A DNA stretch of 64,000 nt from Arthrobacter globiformis (GTDB lineage: Bacteria > Actinomycetota > Actinomycetes > Actinomycetales > Micrococcaceae), in NCBI RefSeq assembly GCF_030815865.1, contig NZ_JAUSXI010000001.1, positions 372,001 through 436,000 on the forward strand. Direction: 5' to 3'. This document shows positions 1-7,717 of this stretch, piece after piece (within the stretch, counting starts at the first letter, position 1; each line of letters begins with the position of its first letter). The position numbers were made by a program, and so were the translations under genes. The notes under the pieces are model-generated. The model had not been told where the DNA came from and did no database searches. It saw nothing but the letters and a program-made list of their open reading frames with translations.

Positions 1-171
1 GACCACTCCGGCGGGGCCGACTGCCGCAAACGCGTGTGCGCCGATGCCGGCCCCCACCTGGTTGCTGATTCCACTGGCGGTCATGGTCAGGACGCCGCCC
101 AGGATCCGGCCCTGGGCTGGGGCTGACTGAGTGCGGCCCCGGCCGGTGCCGGGCTCTGTGAACGTCTCCAT
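1..171 (-). CDS. EamA/RhtA-type exporter, N-terminal part only
   Basis: The first 57 codons of a minus-strand gene that leaves the window on the left. After about 20 polar residues it reads ILGGVLTMTASGISNQVGAGIGAHAF and then AVGPAGVV. This resembles the first transmembrane segment of RhtA-like drug/metabolite exporters (EamA family), where a small-residue helix is followed by an F-P/A-x-G-P-x-G turn. It is divergent from the LysR gene that starts 70 bp away, the usual layout of a regulator and its exporter target. Substrate unknown; the family call rests on one segment. Confidence 0.55.
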   Translation of the reverse strand, partial: METFTEPGTGRGRTQSAPAQGRILGGVLTMTASGISNQVGAGIGAHAFAAVGPAGVV

Positions 172-202
172 AGACAGAAGTGTGTGGGCAGACCGGCAAA
201 CC

Positions 203-236
203 TATAAATGTCCCCGCTGCCGGTTCTATACGATAG
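203..236 (+). promoter_or_regulatory. Candidate promoter and LysR operator in the divergent gap
   Basis: TATAAA at 203-208 could be a -10 box for the LysR gene. CTATacgATAG at 226-236 is a perfect short inverted repeat just upstream of the ATG at 241. Its position suggests autorepression together with control of the divergent exporter. Seen in sequence; function inferred. Confidence 0.35.
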
Positions 237-240
237 CCGT

Positions 241-1098
241 ATGAATCTTGAGCTGCGCCATCTCCGGGCACTCGTGGCTGTTGCCGAGCTTCAGACGTTC
301 ACCGACGCGGCCATCGCGCTGGGGACTTCGCAGGCCAGCGTCTCGCGGTCCGTTGCTGCGCTGGAGCGTGCCCTCGGTGTGCGCGTCTTCCAGCGGACGA
401 CGCGCAGCGTCACGCCCACAGCGACGGGCAAACGCATCATTGAGCACGCCCGGCGGGTCCTGGACGAAGCCAGGCTGCTGGAAGACGCAGCCCGCGATGC
501 TTCCGGTGAATTCAGGGTCGGATACGCGTGGTCCGCGGTGGGCAGCCGGACCCTCGCCGTGCAGCGGCGCTGGGAGGATGCGAACCCTGTTGTCCCGCTG
601 GTCTGGGTGCAATCCGGTTCGCCGGCTGCCGGTCTGGCCAACGGAACTGTTGATGTCGCCGTCGTCCGCAAGCAGCTTAACGACCCCCGCTTCGCCGAGA
701 TGCTGATTGGAACGGAACGGCGCTACGCCGCGGTAGCCGCCACGGACCCGCTGGCCCGCCGGCGCTTCCTGCGCATGGCCGACTTTGCCGGGCGGGCGCT
801 CGCCGTGGACAGCCGGACGGGAACCACCTCGGTGGACCTGTGGAGCCCGGAGGCGCAGCCCGCATCCTTCCGCCCGGTCCAGGGAGTTGACGACTGGCTG
901 ACGCTGATCTCCACCGGACAGGCGATGGGGATGTCCTCTGAGGCGACAGCCGCGCAGTACCCGCGGCCCGGCGTGGCCTACAAGGTTGTCCGGGACGCGC
1001 CGCCCATATTTGTGTTCCTCGCGTGCTGGAAGGACGATCCGTCGGTTCTCATCGCAGACTTTGCCCGCCTGGCACGGCAGGCATACGGCGGCGGCTAA
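241..1098 (+). CDS. LysR-family transcriptional regulator
   Basis: A 285-aa protein. The ATG opening MNLELRHLRALVAVAE is preferred over an in-frame ATG 11 codons earlier, because LysR proteins begin with this helix. The winged helix-turn-helix covers about residues 1-60 (TFTDAAIALGTSQASVSRSV, then LGVRVFQRTTRSVTPT), followed by the linker helix (ARRVLDEARLLEDAA) and a periplasmic-binding-like effector domain from about residue 90. Length is near the family norm. It is divergent from the partial EamA exporter at 1-171, which is its most likely target. The inducer cannot be read from sequence. Confidence 0.93.
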   Translation: MNLELRHLRALVAVAELQTFTDAAIALGTSQASVSRSVAALERALGVRVFQRTTRSVTPTATGKRIIEHARRVLDEARLLEDAARDASGEFRVGYAWSAVGSRTLAVQRRWEDANPVVPLVWVQSGSPAAGLANGTVDVAVVRKQLNDPRFAEMLIGTERRYAAVAATDPLARRRFLRMADFAGRALAVDSRTGTTSVDLWSPEAQPASFRPVQGVDDWLTLISTGQAMGMSSEATAAQYPRPGVAYKVVRDAPPIFVFLACWKDDPSVLIADFARLARQAYGGG

Positions 1099-1165
1099 AG
1101 AACGCTCCTTGTCCGGTTCCCTTCGCAGGGGGACACTGGAGAAAACGATGTGAAAGGAGTCTGCC

Positions 1166-1498
1166 GTGCGCAAGAGAACAGCATGGATCATCGGAGCAGC
1201 GGTCGCTGCGGCGGCTTTGGGAGGCGCGTCGGTGGCTGCGGCTTCCGTGAACCCCTTCGATGATGACACAACGGGCAACGGGGGCACCCAGCAGCCGCTG
1301 AACCAGAGCGACCGCGACAAAGCCGTCGACGCCGCAATGGCCAAAGTGGGCCCCGGACAGGTCACCGAGGTCGAACGGGGCGACGACGCCGGTTCCTCCT
1401 ACGAGGTAGAGATCCGCAAGAGCGACGGGTCTGAAGTAGAAGTTAATATCGGCTCCAACTTCCAGGTGCTGAACCAGAGCCAGGACGACAGCGACTAA
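1166..1498 (+). CDS. Secreted PepSY-domain protein
   Basis: A 110-aa protein starting at GTG after a clear ribosome site (AAAGGAG, 1152-1158). A basic N terminus (MRKR) precedes a hydrophobic alanine-rich stretch to about residue 27, which is an export signal or anchor. The rest matches the PepSY pattern: a helix DKAVDAAMAKVGPG, then strands VTEVERGDD, SYEVEIRKSDG and SEVEVNIG, ending in FQVL. PepSY domains are found in peptidase inhibitors and small envelope proteins. It lies 67 bp after the LysR gene and converges on nagA with a 6-bp gap. No partner is apparent. Confidence 0.8.
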   Translation: MRKRTAWIIGAAVAAAALGGASVAAASVNPFDDDTTGNGGTQQPLNQSDRDKAVDAAMAKVGPGQVTEVERGDDAGSSYEVEIRKSDGSEVEVNIGSNFQVLNQSQDDSD

Positions 1499-1504
1499 CG
1501 CCGC

Positions 1505-2638
1505 TCAACCAGCGAGCCATTCGCCTGCCTTCATCACGGCGGCCACCTCAAGATCCGGCGTGAGGACCACCAGGTCCGCCTTCCGTCCGGCTTCGATGCG
1601 TCCGACGTCGGACAGCCCCAGCATGTCCGCCGGGTTCTGGCTCGCCGCGCGGACGGCATCGGCGAGCGGGATGCCGGCGTCGTGGACAGCGTGCCGTACC
1701 GCCGCATCCAGCGTGAGGATGCTGCCGGCGATGGTGCCGTCACTGACCAGGCGGGCTTCGCCGCCGGACACCCGGACGTCCAGCCCGCCCAGCCGGTACC
1801 TGCCCTCCTGCGCGCAGGCCGCCGCCATGGCGTCGGTGACGAAGACGGCACGCGCCGGACTGGCGGCAATGAAGCGGACCAGCGACGGGTGGAGGTGGAC
1901 TCCGTCGGCTATCACTTCGGCAAACACCGCAGGGTCTTCCAGCAGCGCCAGCGCGGGGCCGGGTTCCCGGTGGTGGAGCGGCCGCATCGCGTTGAAGACG
2001 TGCGTCCCGGCAGTGGCTCCGGCCGCGATCGCCTGACGGGCCAGGTCGTAGCCCGCGCCCGTGTGGCCGATGGCCGCGACAGCGCCGTAGCCGGTGACCT
2101 GCCGGATGGCGGCCAGGCCCCCGTCCAGTTCAGGCGCGATCGTGACCATCCGGACGGTGCCCCGCCCGGCCAGCATCAGCCGGTCGATGTCGGCCGGTTC
2201 CGGGGCGAGCAGAAGGTCCTCAGCGTGGGCGCCCCGGTGGTCGGGGCTGAGCCAAGGGCCCTCCAGATGGATCCCGGCCAGAACGCCTTCCTCCACCAGG
2301 GCGGCCAGCGCGGCCACCGCCTTCTCAAGCTGCGTGAGCGGGGCGGTAACCAGGCTGGCCATCAGCGTGGTGGTCCCGTGCGAGCGGTGCACCTCGGCGA
2401 TCCGGACCGCGGCGGCGGCAGGGTCGGCGTCGTTGAAGCTGGAGCCGCCGCCGCCGTGGATGTGGGCGTCCACAAAGCCCGGCGACAGCGTGGCGTCCGG
2501 AAAATCGGCGTCGGGCTCCCGGACGGGCCGCCCGGGACCAGCCGCGGTGATCCGGCCGCCGTCGGTCTCCACCCAGCCGGGCTCCAGCACGGCGTCCGGC
2601 AGGATGACCCGCGAAGCAGAAATGAGCGTCGGACTCAC
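1505..2638 (-). CDS. nagA: N-acetylglucosamine-6-phosphate deacetylase
   Basis: A 377-aa amidohydrolase that converts GlcNAc-6-phosphate to glucosamine-6-phosphate plus acetate in the cytoplasm. Visible: the metal site GFVDAHIHGGGG (His59, His61), the metal/substrate segment HLEGPW, the histidine segments IGHTGAGY and GTHVFNAMRPLHHREPG, and the catalytic aspartate in VFVTDAMAA. The GTG start overlaps the stop of the upstream SIS gene by 4 nt (GTGA), showing translational coupling. The open frame extends much further upstream, but that part is antisense-like and not NagA. Last gene of the GlcNAc operon. Confidence 0.93.
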   Translation of the reverse strand: MSPTLISASRVILPDAVLEPGWVETDGGRITAAGPGRPVREPDADFPDATLSPGFVDAHIHGGGGSSFNDADPAAAAVRIAEVHRSHGTTTLMASLVTAPLTQLEKAVAALAALVEEGVLAGIHLEGPWLSPDHRGAHAEDLLLAPEPADIDRLMLAGRGTVRMVTIAPELDGGLAAIRQVTGYGAVAAIGHTGAGYDLARQAIAAGATAGTHVFNAMRPLHHREPGPALALLEDPAVFAEVIADGVHLHPSLVRFIAASPARAVFVTDAMAAACAQEGRYRLGGLDVRVSGGEARLVSDGTIAGSILTLDAAVRHAVHDAGIPLADAVRAASQNPADMLGLSDVGRIEAGRKADLVVLTPDLEVAAVMKAGEWLAG

Positions 2639-3726
2639 CAGGTTTCCGTGATCTTGCGCAGGCCGCGGGGAGCGTCTGGGTCCAGGTGGCGGGCTGACGC
2701 CATCGCATGTGCCAGCCGCTGCAGGGGCATGATCTCGAGAATGGGTGAGAGCTGCTCGTGGACTGCCGGCAGCGGCACCACGTGGTTCAGCGGGCGGGCG
2801 GCTCCTGCGTCGCCCACCAGGCAGACGTCCGCGCCGCGTTCGGCCAGGCGGTCCAGAACGGGATGCAGGGCGCGGCCGCCGGCGCCGGGCGAGGCGATGG
2901 CAATGACGGGCCGGTCGGCGTCGATCATTGCGAACGGTCCGTGCAGCAGGTCCGCGCCGGAGAAGGCGTGCGCGGCCAGGTAGGACGTTTCCATCAGTTT
3001 CAGTGCCGCCTCCCGTGCGGTGGGATAGGAGAAACCGCGTCCCGTGGTGACGATGTGGTTCACAAAGCGGTAGCGGTCTGCAACCTCCAGTATCTCCGGC
3101 CGGACCAGGACATCGGCAGCGAGACGCGGCAGGTCCGCCGCTTCCGCGCCGTTCCCTCCGGCCCACGCGTCAATCAGCTGCCACAGCGCCAGCAGCTGCG
3201 ACGTGTAGCTCTTTGTTGCGGCCACGGCGCGCTCCGGCCCCGCCAGGATGTCCAGGTGGTGCCGGGCGGCAGCCGCCAGCGGTGAGGAGGGGGCGTTCGT
3301 GACGGCCACGGTGAGGGCGCCGGCCCGAGCGGCAGCGGCGGTGGAGTCCACCAGGTCAGGTGAGCCGCCGGACTGGCTGACCGCCAGCCACAGCACCCCG
3401 TCCATTTTCGGTTCGGCGCCGTACACCGTAAGGCTCGACGGCGACGCCAGCCCGGCCGGCAGCCCCAGCACCGTCTCGATGAGGTACTTCGCGTACAGGG
3501 CAGCGTGGTCGCTGGTGCCGCGCGCGGCCAGGAGCACGTACTTGACGTCTGCGTCCCGGAGGATGGCAGCCAGCCGGGTGATAGCGGGGCGCCCGTCCTC
3601 AAGCTGCCGGGCCAGCGCCTCCGGCTGTTCCAGGATTTCGGCGGCCATCAGGGACCCGGGGAGTGGGGGCGCGGCGACGGCGGTTGGGGCGGTGTTGTTC
3701 GCGATCGTGGTGTGCGGGGCGGTCAT
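2635..3726 (-). CDS. SIS-domain sugar-phosphate isomerase, probable GlcN-6-P deaminase (NagB-II/AgaS type)
   Basis: A 363-aa protein with two SIS domains, like the isomerase half of GlmS without its glutaminase domain. The first SIS domain shows VLLAARGTSDHAALYAKY and LAVSQSGGSPDLVD; the second shows IVTTGRGFSYPTAREAALKLMET. The C terminus DPDAPRGLRKITETW matches the GlmS-type tail. Stand-alone proteins of this kind next to nagA act as glucosamine-6-phosphate deaminases, giving fructose-6-phosphate and ammonia. It lies 58 bp after the kinase gene and overlaps nagA. No classical NagB is present, so this is the expected deaminase. Exact reaction inferred. Confidence 0.85.
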   Translation of the reverse strand: MTAPHTTIANNTAPTAVAAPPLPGSLMAAEILEQPEALARQLEDGRPAITRLAAILRDADVKYVLLAARGTSDHAALYAKYLIETVLGLPAGLASPSSLTVYGAEPKMDGVLWLAVSQSGGSPDLVDSTAAAARAGALTVAVTNAPSSPLAAAARHHLDILAGPERAVAATKSYTSQLLALWQLIDAWAGGNGAEAADLPRLAADVLVRPEILEVADRYRFVNHIVTTGRGFSYPTAREAALKLMETSYLAAHAFSGADLLHGPFAMIDADRPVIAIASPGAGGRALHPVLDRLAERGADVCLVGDAGAARPLNHVVPLPAVHEQLSPILEIMPLQRLAHAMASARHLDPDAPRGLRKITETW

Positions 3727-3784
3727 GGGTCTCCTTGGGGGTGGGTTCAGCGGGTTAGGGATGAAGGGATGGTGCTGGGGACGA

Positions 3785-4741
3785 TCAGGCGGGAATTTTG
3801 GTGGCTGGCCGGTGCGGTTCGCGGGCAAGCTGGCAGGCCAGCTCCACGGCGCCCCAGACGGGGGAGCGGTCCAGCACTCGGACGTCGGTGAGGCCGTTGG
3901 CTGCCAGCAGCCCGCGCACGGTGCCGGCCAGCGACGGCTGGTTGACCAGCATTCCGCCGGCCAGCAGGACCGGCGCATCTTCCGGAATGGTGCCCAGCCT
4001 CCGGTTCACTGTCAGGGCCAGACCGGCGAGCTGCCGTGCGGCGTCGTCGGCTATGGCTGCGCTCGCAGCGTCCGAGGCGGCGAGGCCGAACACGGTGCCG
4101 GCCAGCCCGGCCCAGTACCGGCGCTCAGGCCGGCGGTAGAACAGATCCAGCAGCTCAGCGGATTCCGCGGCTCCTGTCTGCGCCAGCAGCTTGGCAGTCA
4201 ATGGCCCGGCCGGCAGGCCGTGGTCGGATTCCTGCAGGGCGTTGCGGACCGCGCTGCGGGCCACGGCGTAGCCGCTGCCTTCGTCGCCGAGCAGGTAACC
4301 CCAGCCGCCGGCCCGGGCTTCCCGGCCGTCGCCGGCCTTCGCCCACGCGGCGGAGCCGGTGCCGGAGATAAGAACGGTGCCTGCTGTGAAGCCGCCGGCC
4401 GCGAGGATGATGCGGGTGTCGTGATCCACGTGGATCCGGGCTCCGGGGAACCGGCGGGAGAGCAGGCCGGTCAGCCGTTCCCGGGCTGCGGGCGTGTCCG
4501 CTCCCGCGGCGCCGGCAAACACGGCGTTTATTCCGTGGCCTGCAGGATCGCCGATACCGAGCTGCGCGGCGAGGTCGTCCAGCGCCGCGGCGGCTTCGTC
4601 CGGCCCGACGGAGGCTATGTTCGCGCTGCCCACCGTGCACTCAGCGACGCTATGAGCGAGCGGTGCGCCGCCGTCGTCGTCCGCCAGAATGGCGTGCGTC
4701 TTGGAGCCGCCGATGTCCAGGCCGAGGACGTGCCGCATCAC
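3785..4741 (-). CDS. BadF/BadG/BcrA/BcrD-type N-acetylglucosamine kinase
   Basis: A 318-aa ASKHA-fold kinase. The phosphate-1 loop VLGLDIGGSKTHAIL is at the N terminus, the adenosine/phosphate-2 motif is seen in VLISGTGSAAWAKA, and GSGYAVARSAVRNALQE and APVLLAGGMLVNQPS follow. Eukaryotic-type GlcNAc kinases belong to this family, and the operon (porter, deaminase, nagA) points to phosphorylation of imported GlcNAc. The start is GTG at 4741 or ATG at 4738; the former gives a 4-nt GTGA overlap with the porter stop. Substrate is inferred from context. Confidence 0.85.
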   Translation of the reverse strand: MMRHVLGLDIGGSKTHAILADDDGGAPLAHSVAECTVGSANIASVGPDEAAAALDDLAAQLGIGDPAGHGINAVFAGAAGADTPAARERLTGLLSRRFPGARIHVDHDTRIILAAGGFTAGTVLISGTGSAAWAKAGDGREARAGGWGYLLGDEGSGYAVARSAVRNALQESDHGLPAGPLTAKLLAQTGAAESAELLDLFYRRPERRYWAGLAGTVFGLAASDAASAAIADDAARQLAGLALTVNRRLGTIPEDAPVLLAGGMLVNQPSLAGTVRGLLAANGLTDVRVLDRSPVWGAVELACQLAREPHRPATKIPA

Positions 4742-6156
4742 TTGGCCGCCGGCGTGCTGCTGCTGTCATTATTGCCGGTAGCTTCCGGCCAGCGGGCGCC
4801 GTTTTCCCAGTAATGGCGGATCTCCTCGAGGTTCCGGCCCTTGGTTTCGGGGGCCAGCCGGTGGACGAAGACGAATCCGGCGACGGCCAGCGCACCGAAC
4901 ACCGCGAACGTGCCGGCACCGCCGAGCCGCTGCAGCATGGTGAGGAAGAACGCCGCTACGATCACGTTGGCCACGAGGTCCGAGGTGAGCATGGCGCTGG
5001 CACCCAGGGAGCGCAGCCGGGCAGGGAACGACTCGCCGGCGTAAACCCAGACCAGGGCGCCGAAGCCGAATGTGAAGCCCACGGTGAACAGCAGCACCCC
5101 GAGGAAGCCGACCACGGTCAGGATTCCGCCGAAGTCGCGTCCGGCCATGAAGACAGCCACCAGGATGGCGTTGGCCACGATCATCATGCCGATGCCGCCG
5201 AGCAGGATGGGGCGCCGGCCCACCCGGTCCACCAGGGACAGCGAGACGAACACGGCCACCAGCGAAGCGGCCTGAACCAGCGCGGGCAGCAGCAGGAGGG
5301 CGGCGTTGCCCGTGAAACCCATGGCCTCGAAGATCCGGGGGCTGTAATAGACCACGGCGTTGATGCCGGTGATCTGGATGAAGAAGCCTAGCCCGACGAC
5401 GAACACGGTCGCCTTCAGGTATGGCGAGCGGAGCATCTCGCGCAGGCCGCCGCCGCGTTCTTCGCTGATTGCCTGGCGCATGTCCGCCAGTTCGGCGTCC
5501 ACGTCGGCGTCCGGCTCGATCGAGCTGAGCGTGCGGCGGGCCTCTTCGGTGCGTCCGCGCATCATGTACCAGCGGGCGGTGTCCGGGAGGCGCAGGGTGA
5601 CGGCAAGGACCGCGAGTGCCGGGATGGCGGCGAGGCCTAGCATCAGCCGCCAGTTTTCGCTGGCGGACAGGAAGTAGGCGGCAATGTAGCCGATGATTAT
5701 GCCGATGACGGTGGCCACCTGGTAGGCGACGAGCAGGGCGCCGCGCACCTTCGGCGGCGCTGACTCGGCCACGAAGACGGGCACCACCACCACGGAAATG
5801 CCGATGGTCAGGCCCAGGAGCAGCCGCGCAACGAGCAGCATGGGCACGTCAGCCGCGAGGGCGCTGAGCACCGCGAACGCGGCATACGCTCCGGCCACGC
5901 CCACCATGCAGACCTTGCGGCCCAGTTTATTCGCGAGCCAGCCGCCGAGGACGGCGCCGAGGACTTCACCGACGACGACGGCAGTGGTCACCAGCTCCTG
6001 TTGGCTGGTGGAAAGCTGAAACTCCTTGGTGATGAACAGCAGGGCACCGGCGATATTCGAGAGATCGTAGCCGTAGATTATGCCGATGGTGGCGGCGGTG
6101 CCGCCGATCAGAAGGCCGAGGCGGGGCGTCTGGCGCAGGTCTTGCAGGAACGACAT
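4738..6156 (-). CDS. MFS sugar porter, probable GlcNAc importer
   Basis: A 472-aa, 12-helix sugar:proton symporter. Family signatures visible: GYDLSNIAGALLF in helix 1, GGWLANKLGRKVCMVG (loop 2-3), the PESPR-like LRLPDTARWYM, helix-7 QITGINAVVYYSPRIFEAMG, VDRVGRRPILLGG, and the C-terminal PETKGRNLEEI. The start is the ATG at 6156 (MSFLQDLRQT); upstream in-frame codons cover the operator region and are not coding. It leads the GlcNAc operon and is divergent from the GntR gene. GlcNAc specificity is inferred from the operon; a PTS system is the more usual bacterial route. Confidence 0.88.
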   Translation of the reverse strand: MSFLQDLRQTPRLGLLIGGTAATIGIIYGYDLSNIAGALLFITKEFQLSTSQQELVTTAVVVGEVLGAVLGGWLANKLGRKVCMVGVAGAYAAFAVLSALAADVPMLLVARLLLGLTIGISVVVVPVFVAESAPPKVRGALLVAYQVATVIGIIIGYIAAYFLSASENWRLMLGLAAIPALAVLAVTLRLPDTARWYMMRGRTEEARRTLSSIEPDADVDAELADMRQAISEERGGGLREMLRSPYLKATVFVVGLGFFIQITGINAVVYYSPRIFEAMGFTGNAALLLLPALVQAASLVAVFVSLSLVDRVGRRPILLGGIGMMIVANAILVAVFMAGRDFGGILTVVGFLGVLLFTVGFTFGFGALVWVYAGESFPARLRSLGASAMLTSDLVANVIVAAFFLTMLQRLGGAGTFAVFGALAVAGFVFVHRLAPETKGRNLEEIRHYWENGARWPEATGNNDSSSTPAAK

Positions 6157-6214
6157 CTTTGGGTCCTTGGAAGTGGGATGGGATTTCTGGTGGTCTGGAA
6201 CTGAGGCAAACCGC

Positions 6215-6232
6215 AATTGGTGTAAACCAATT
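6215..6232. promoter_or_regulatory. DasR/NagR-type GntR operator 1
   Basis: AATTGGTgtaaACCAATT is a perfect 7+4+7 inverted repeat. It resembles the dre consensus (TGGTnTAnACCA) bound by GlcNAc-sensing GntR/UTRA regulators such as DasR and NagR. It lies 59 bp upstream of the porter start and between the two divergent genes. Confidence 0.7.
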
Positions 6233-6241
6233 TCCATCATT

Positions 6242-6257
6242 TTGGCCTAGACCAATT
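6242..6257. promoter_or_regulatory. DasR/NagR-type GntR operator 2
   Basis: TTGGCCTAGACCAATT contains the near-perfect palindrome TTGGcCTAGaCCAA (6242-6255), close to the dre core TGGTCTAGACCA. Its centre is 25 bp from that of operator 1. It lies 27 bp before the GntR start, so the regulator probably represses itself as well as the operon. Confidence 0.7.
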
Positions 6258-6284
6258 TCCGTGTCAATAGGTACCATCAGATTC

Positions 6285-7001
6285 ATGGAATCCTCCGCGG
6301 CCGCTGCCCTGCCCAAGTACTACGTACTCAAGGAGCAGATCCTCACCCTGATCGAGGACGCAGCGCCCGGAACGCTGATCCCGACCGAGCGGGCGCTTGC
6401 GGAGCAGTACGGAACGTCCCGCACCACCGTCCGGCAGGCCATCGGCGAGCTGGTGTCCGAGGGCCGTCTCGACCGGACACAGGGGAGGGGGACGTATGTG
6501 GCGCCCCCGAAAGTGACCCACGTCCGCCAGCTCACGTCCTTTACCGACGACGCCGCAAGCCAGGGCCTCACGGCTGCGGCCCGGATCGTGGACGTGAGCG
6601 TGCTCCCGGCCGACCCGGCCACGGCACGTCGCCTGGCGGTGGAGCCGGGAACGGACATTCACCGGGTGGAGCGCATCAGGCTGGTTGACGGCGAGCCGCT
6701 TGCGCATGAGGTTGCGTTCCTTGCGGGGCCGCTGCCGGATCTGGCGCGGACCGTGGCGGAGCGCGGCTCCCTATACGCTGCCCTGCGCGAGGACTACGGA
6801 ATCCGCATCGCCGAGGTGGAGGACACCGTGGAGACGAAGCTGGCCGGACCGGCCGAGGTGCAGCTCCTCGACGTCGAAATGGGCGCCCCCATGCTGCTGG
6901 TCCACCGGCACGGCTTCACCCCGGACGGGCAGCCCGTGGAGTGGACCGAGTCGGTGTTCCGGGGGGACAGGTTCCGCTTCGTAGCGCGGATGCACGTCTA
7001 A
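6285..7001 (+). CDS. GntR-family (HutC/DasR-like) regulator of GlcNAc genes
   Basis: A 238-aa regulator. The N-terminal winged helix (residues about 10-75) reads YYVLKEQILTLIE, LIPTERALAEQYGTSRTTVRQAIGELVSEGRL and RTQGRGTYVA. The C-terminal UTRA effector domain follows, with the typical VHRVERIRLVDGEPLAHEV-like and MLLVHRHGFTPDGQPVEWTESVFRGDRFRF segments. The ATG at 6285 is chosen because it begins just before the first helix. Members bind GlcN-6-P or GlcNAc-6-P. The neighbouring operon and the two dre-like sites support this role here. Confidence 0.92.
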   Translation: MESSAAAALPKYYVLKEQILTLIEDAAPGTLIPTERALAEQYGTSRTTVRQAIGELVSEGRLDRTQGRGTYVAPPKVTHVRQLTSFTDDAASQGLTAAARIVDVSVLPADPATARRLAVEPGTDIHRVERIRLVDGEPLAHEVAFLAGPLPDLARTVAERGSLYAALREDYGIRIAEVEDTVETKLAGPAEVQLLDVEMGAPMLLVHRHGFTPDGQPVEWTESVFRGDRFRFVARMHV

Positions 7002-7182
7002 CGAGGGCACGTCCCCTGCGTGCAGCGCTTCTCTTCATTACGCCCAACTGCGGAAGATGAAGCACTGTTGCGTTGCGCGACGGCGGGTGTCGCCAGGCGT
7101 TGTGAAGCAAGTTACCCGGTGGTTGTGTAAGTCCATAATCAGCGACGGGGCGGCGCAACGCCCTCCCTGAATCGAGGGGGAC

Positions 7183-7647
7183 ATGACCACAGCTTTGGTT
7201 CACAGGATCAGGACGCAGTGCAGCGGGGAACTGAACACCTTCCGCAGCCAGATGCACGCACTGGCGCGGCAGGACATCGGTTCCGGCCTGGACGCGGCAG
7301 CCACCACCATGGCCCGCCGGCCGTGCCTTGCCACCCCCGGGGTTTCCTTGGATATCGTCGGCTTCACCTGCCCCCGCTCCGACGGAGGCGGGCCTTCGGT
7401 GCGGGTTGCCGTGTCGCTGAGCCTGCAGCCTGGCCGGATGGCCTCCGCCGTCCACTGGGAGGAGGCCCATGCCTGGGCCGGAGCGGTGGCCGGCGGGGAG
7501 TGGGCTGCCGCCGAATATGTCGGAAGCCAGGAAAGTCCGGCCGGGATGGTCTTTCACTACGCCCTGAAAAATGCGGATGACCCTAACGCCGTGCCCGAGT
7601 ATTCGGCGGTGCCCGAGTATTCGGCGTACTATTCGGCTGTGCTGTAA
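7183..7647 (+). CDS. Uncharacterised protein with a VPEYSA repeat tail
   Basis: A 154-aa protein of unrecognised family. It begins with a helical region (TQCSGELNTFRSQMHALARQ), followed by an alpha/beta-looking core (SLDIVGFTCPR, VRVAVSLSLQPG, AEYVGSQESPAGMVFHYALK). The tail has two exact VPEYSA units and a YYSAVL variant, from an 18-nt tandem duplication at about 7592-7627. No signal peptide or membrane helix. AGGGGG at 7167-7172 may be the ribosome site. Stands alone before a strong terminator. Real gene likely from codon pattern; function unknown. Confidence 0.7.
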   Translation: MTTALVHRIRTQCSGELNTFRSQMHALARQDIGSGLDAAATTMARRPCLATPGVSLDIVGFTCPRSDGGGPSVRVAVSLSLQPGRMASAVHWEEAHAWAGAVAGGEWAAAEYVGSQESPAGMVFHYALKNADDPNAVPEYSAVPEYSAYYSAVL

Positions 7648-7664
7648 GCACTGATTTAAACCAC

Positions 7665-7702
7665 AAAGGATCCGGCGGGAATGCTCCCGCCGGATCCTTT
7701 TT
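7665..7702. terminator. Bidirectional intrinsic terminator
   Basis: A perfect 16-bp stem (AAAGGATCCGGCGGGA at 7665-7680, complement at 7685-7700) with a 4-nt loop and T-rich flanks on one side and A-rich on the other. It separates the convergent 154-aa gene and the sulfonate-type binding protein gene. Confidence 0.9.
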
Positions 7703-7717
7703 GTCCGTCTTGCCGGA

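Noticed and set aside
4663..5391. Plus-strand frame opposite the MFS porter
   Set aside because: Glu/His/Gly-rich shadow translation, no ribosome site.
7002..7182. Possible tRNA or small RNA between gntR and the 154-aa gene
   Set aside because: No cloverleaf, T-loop or other recognised RNA signature was found.
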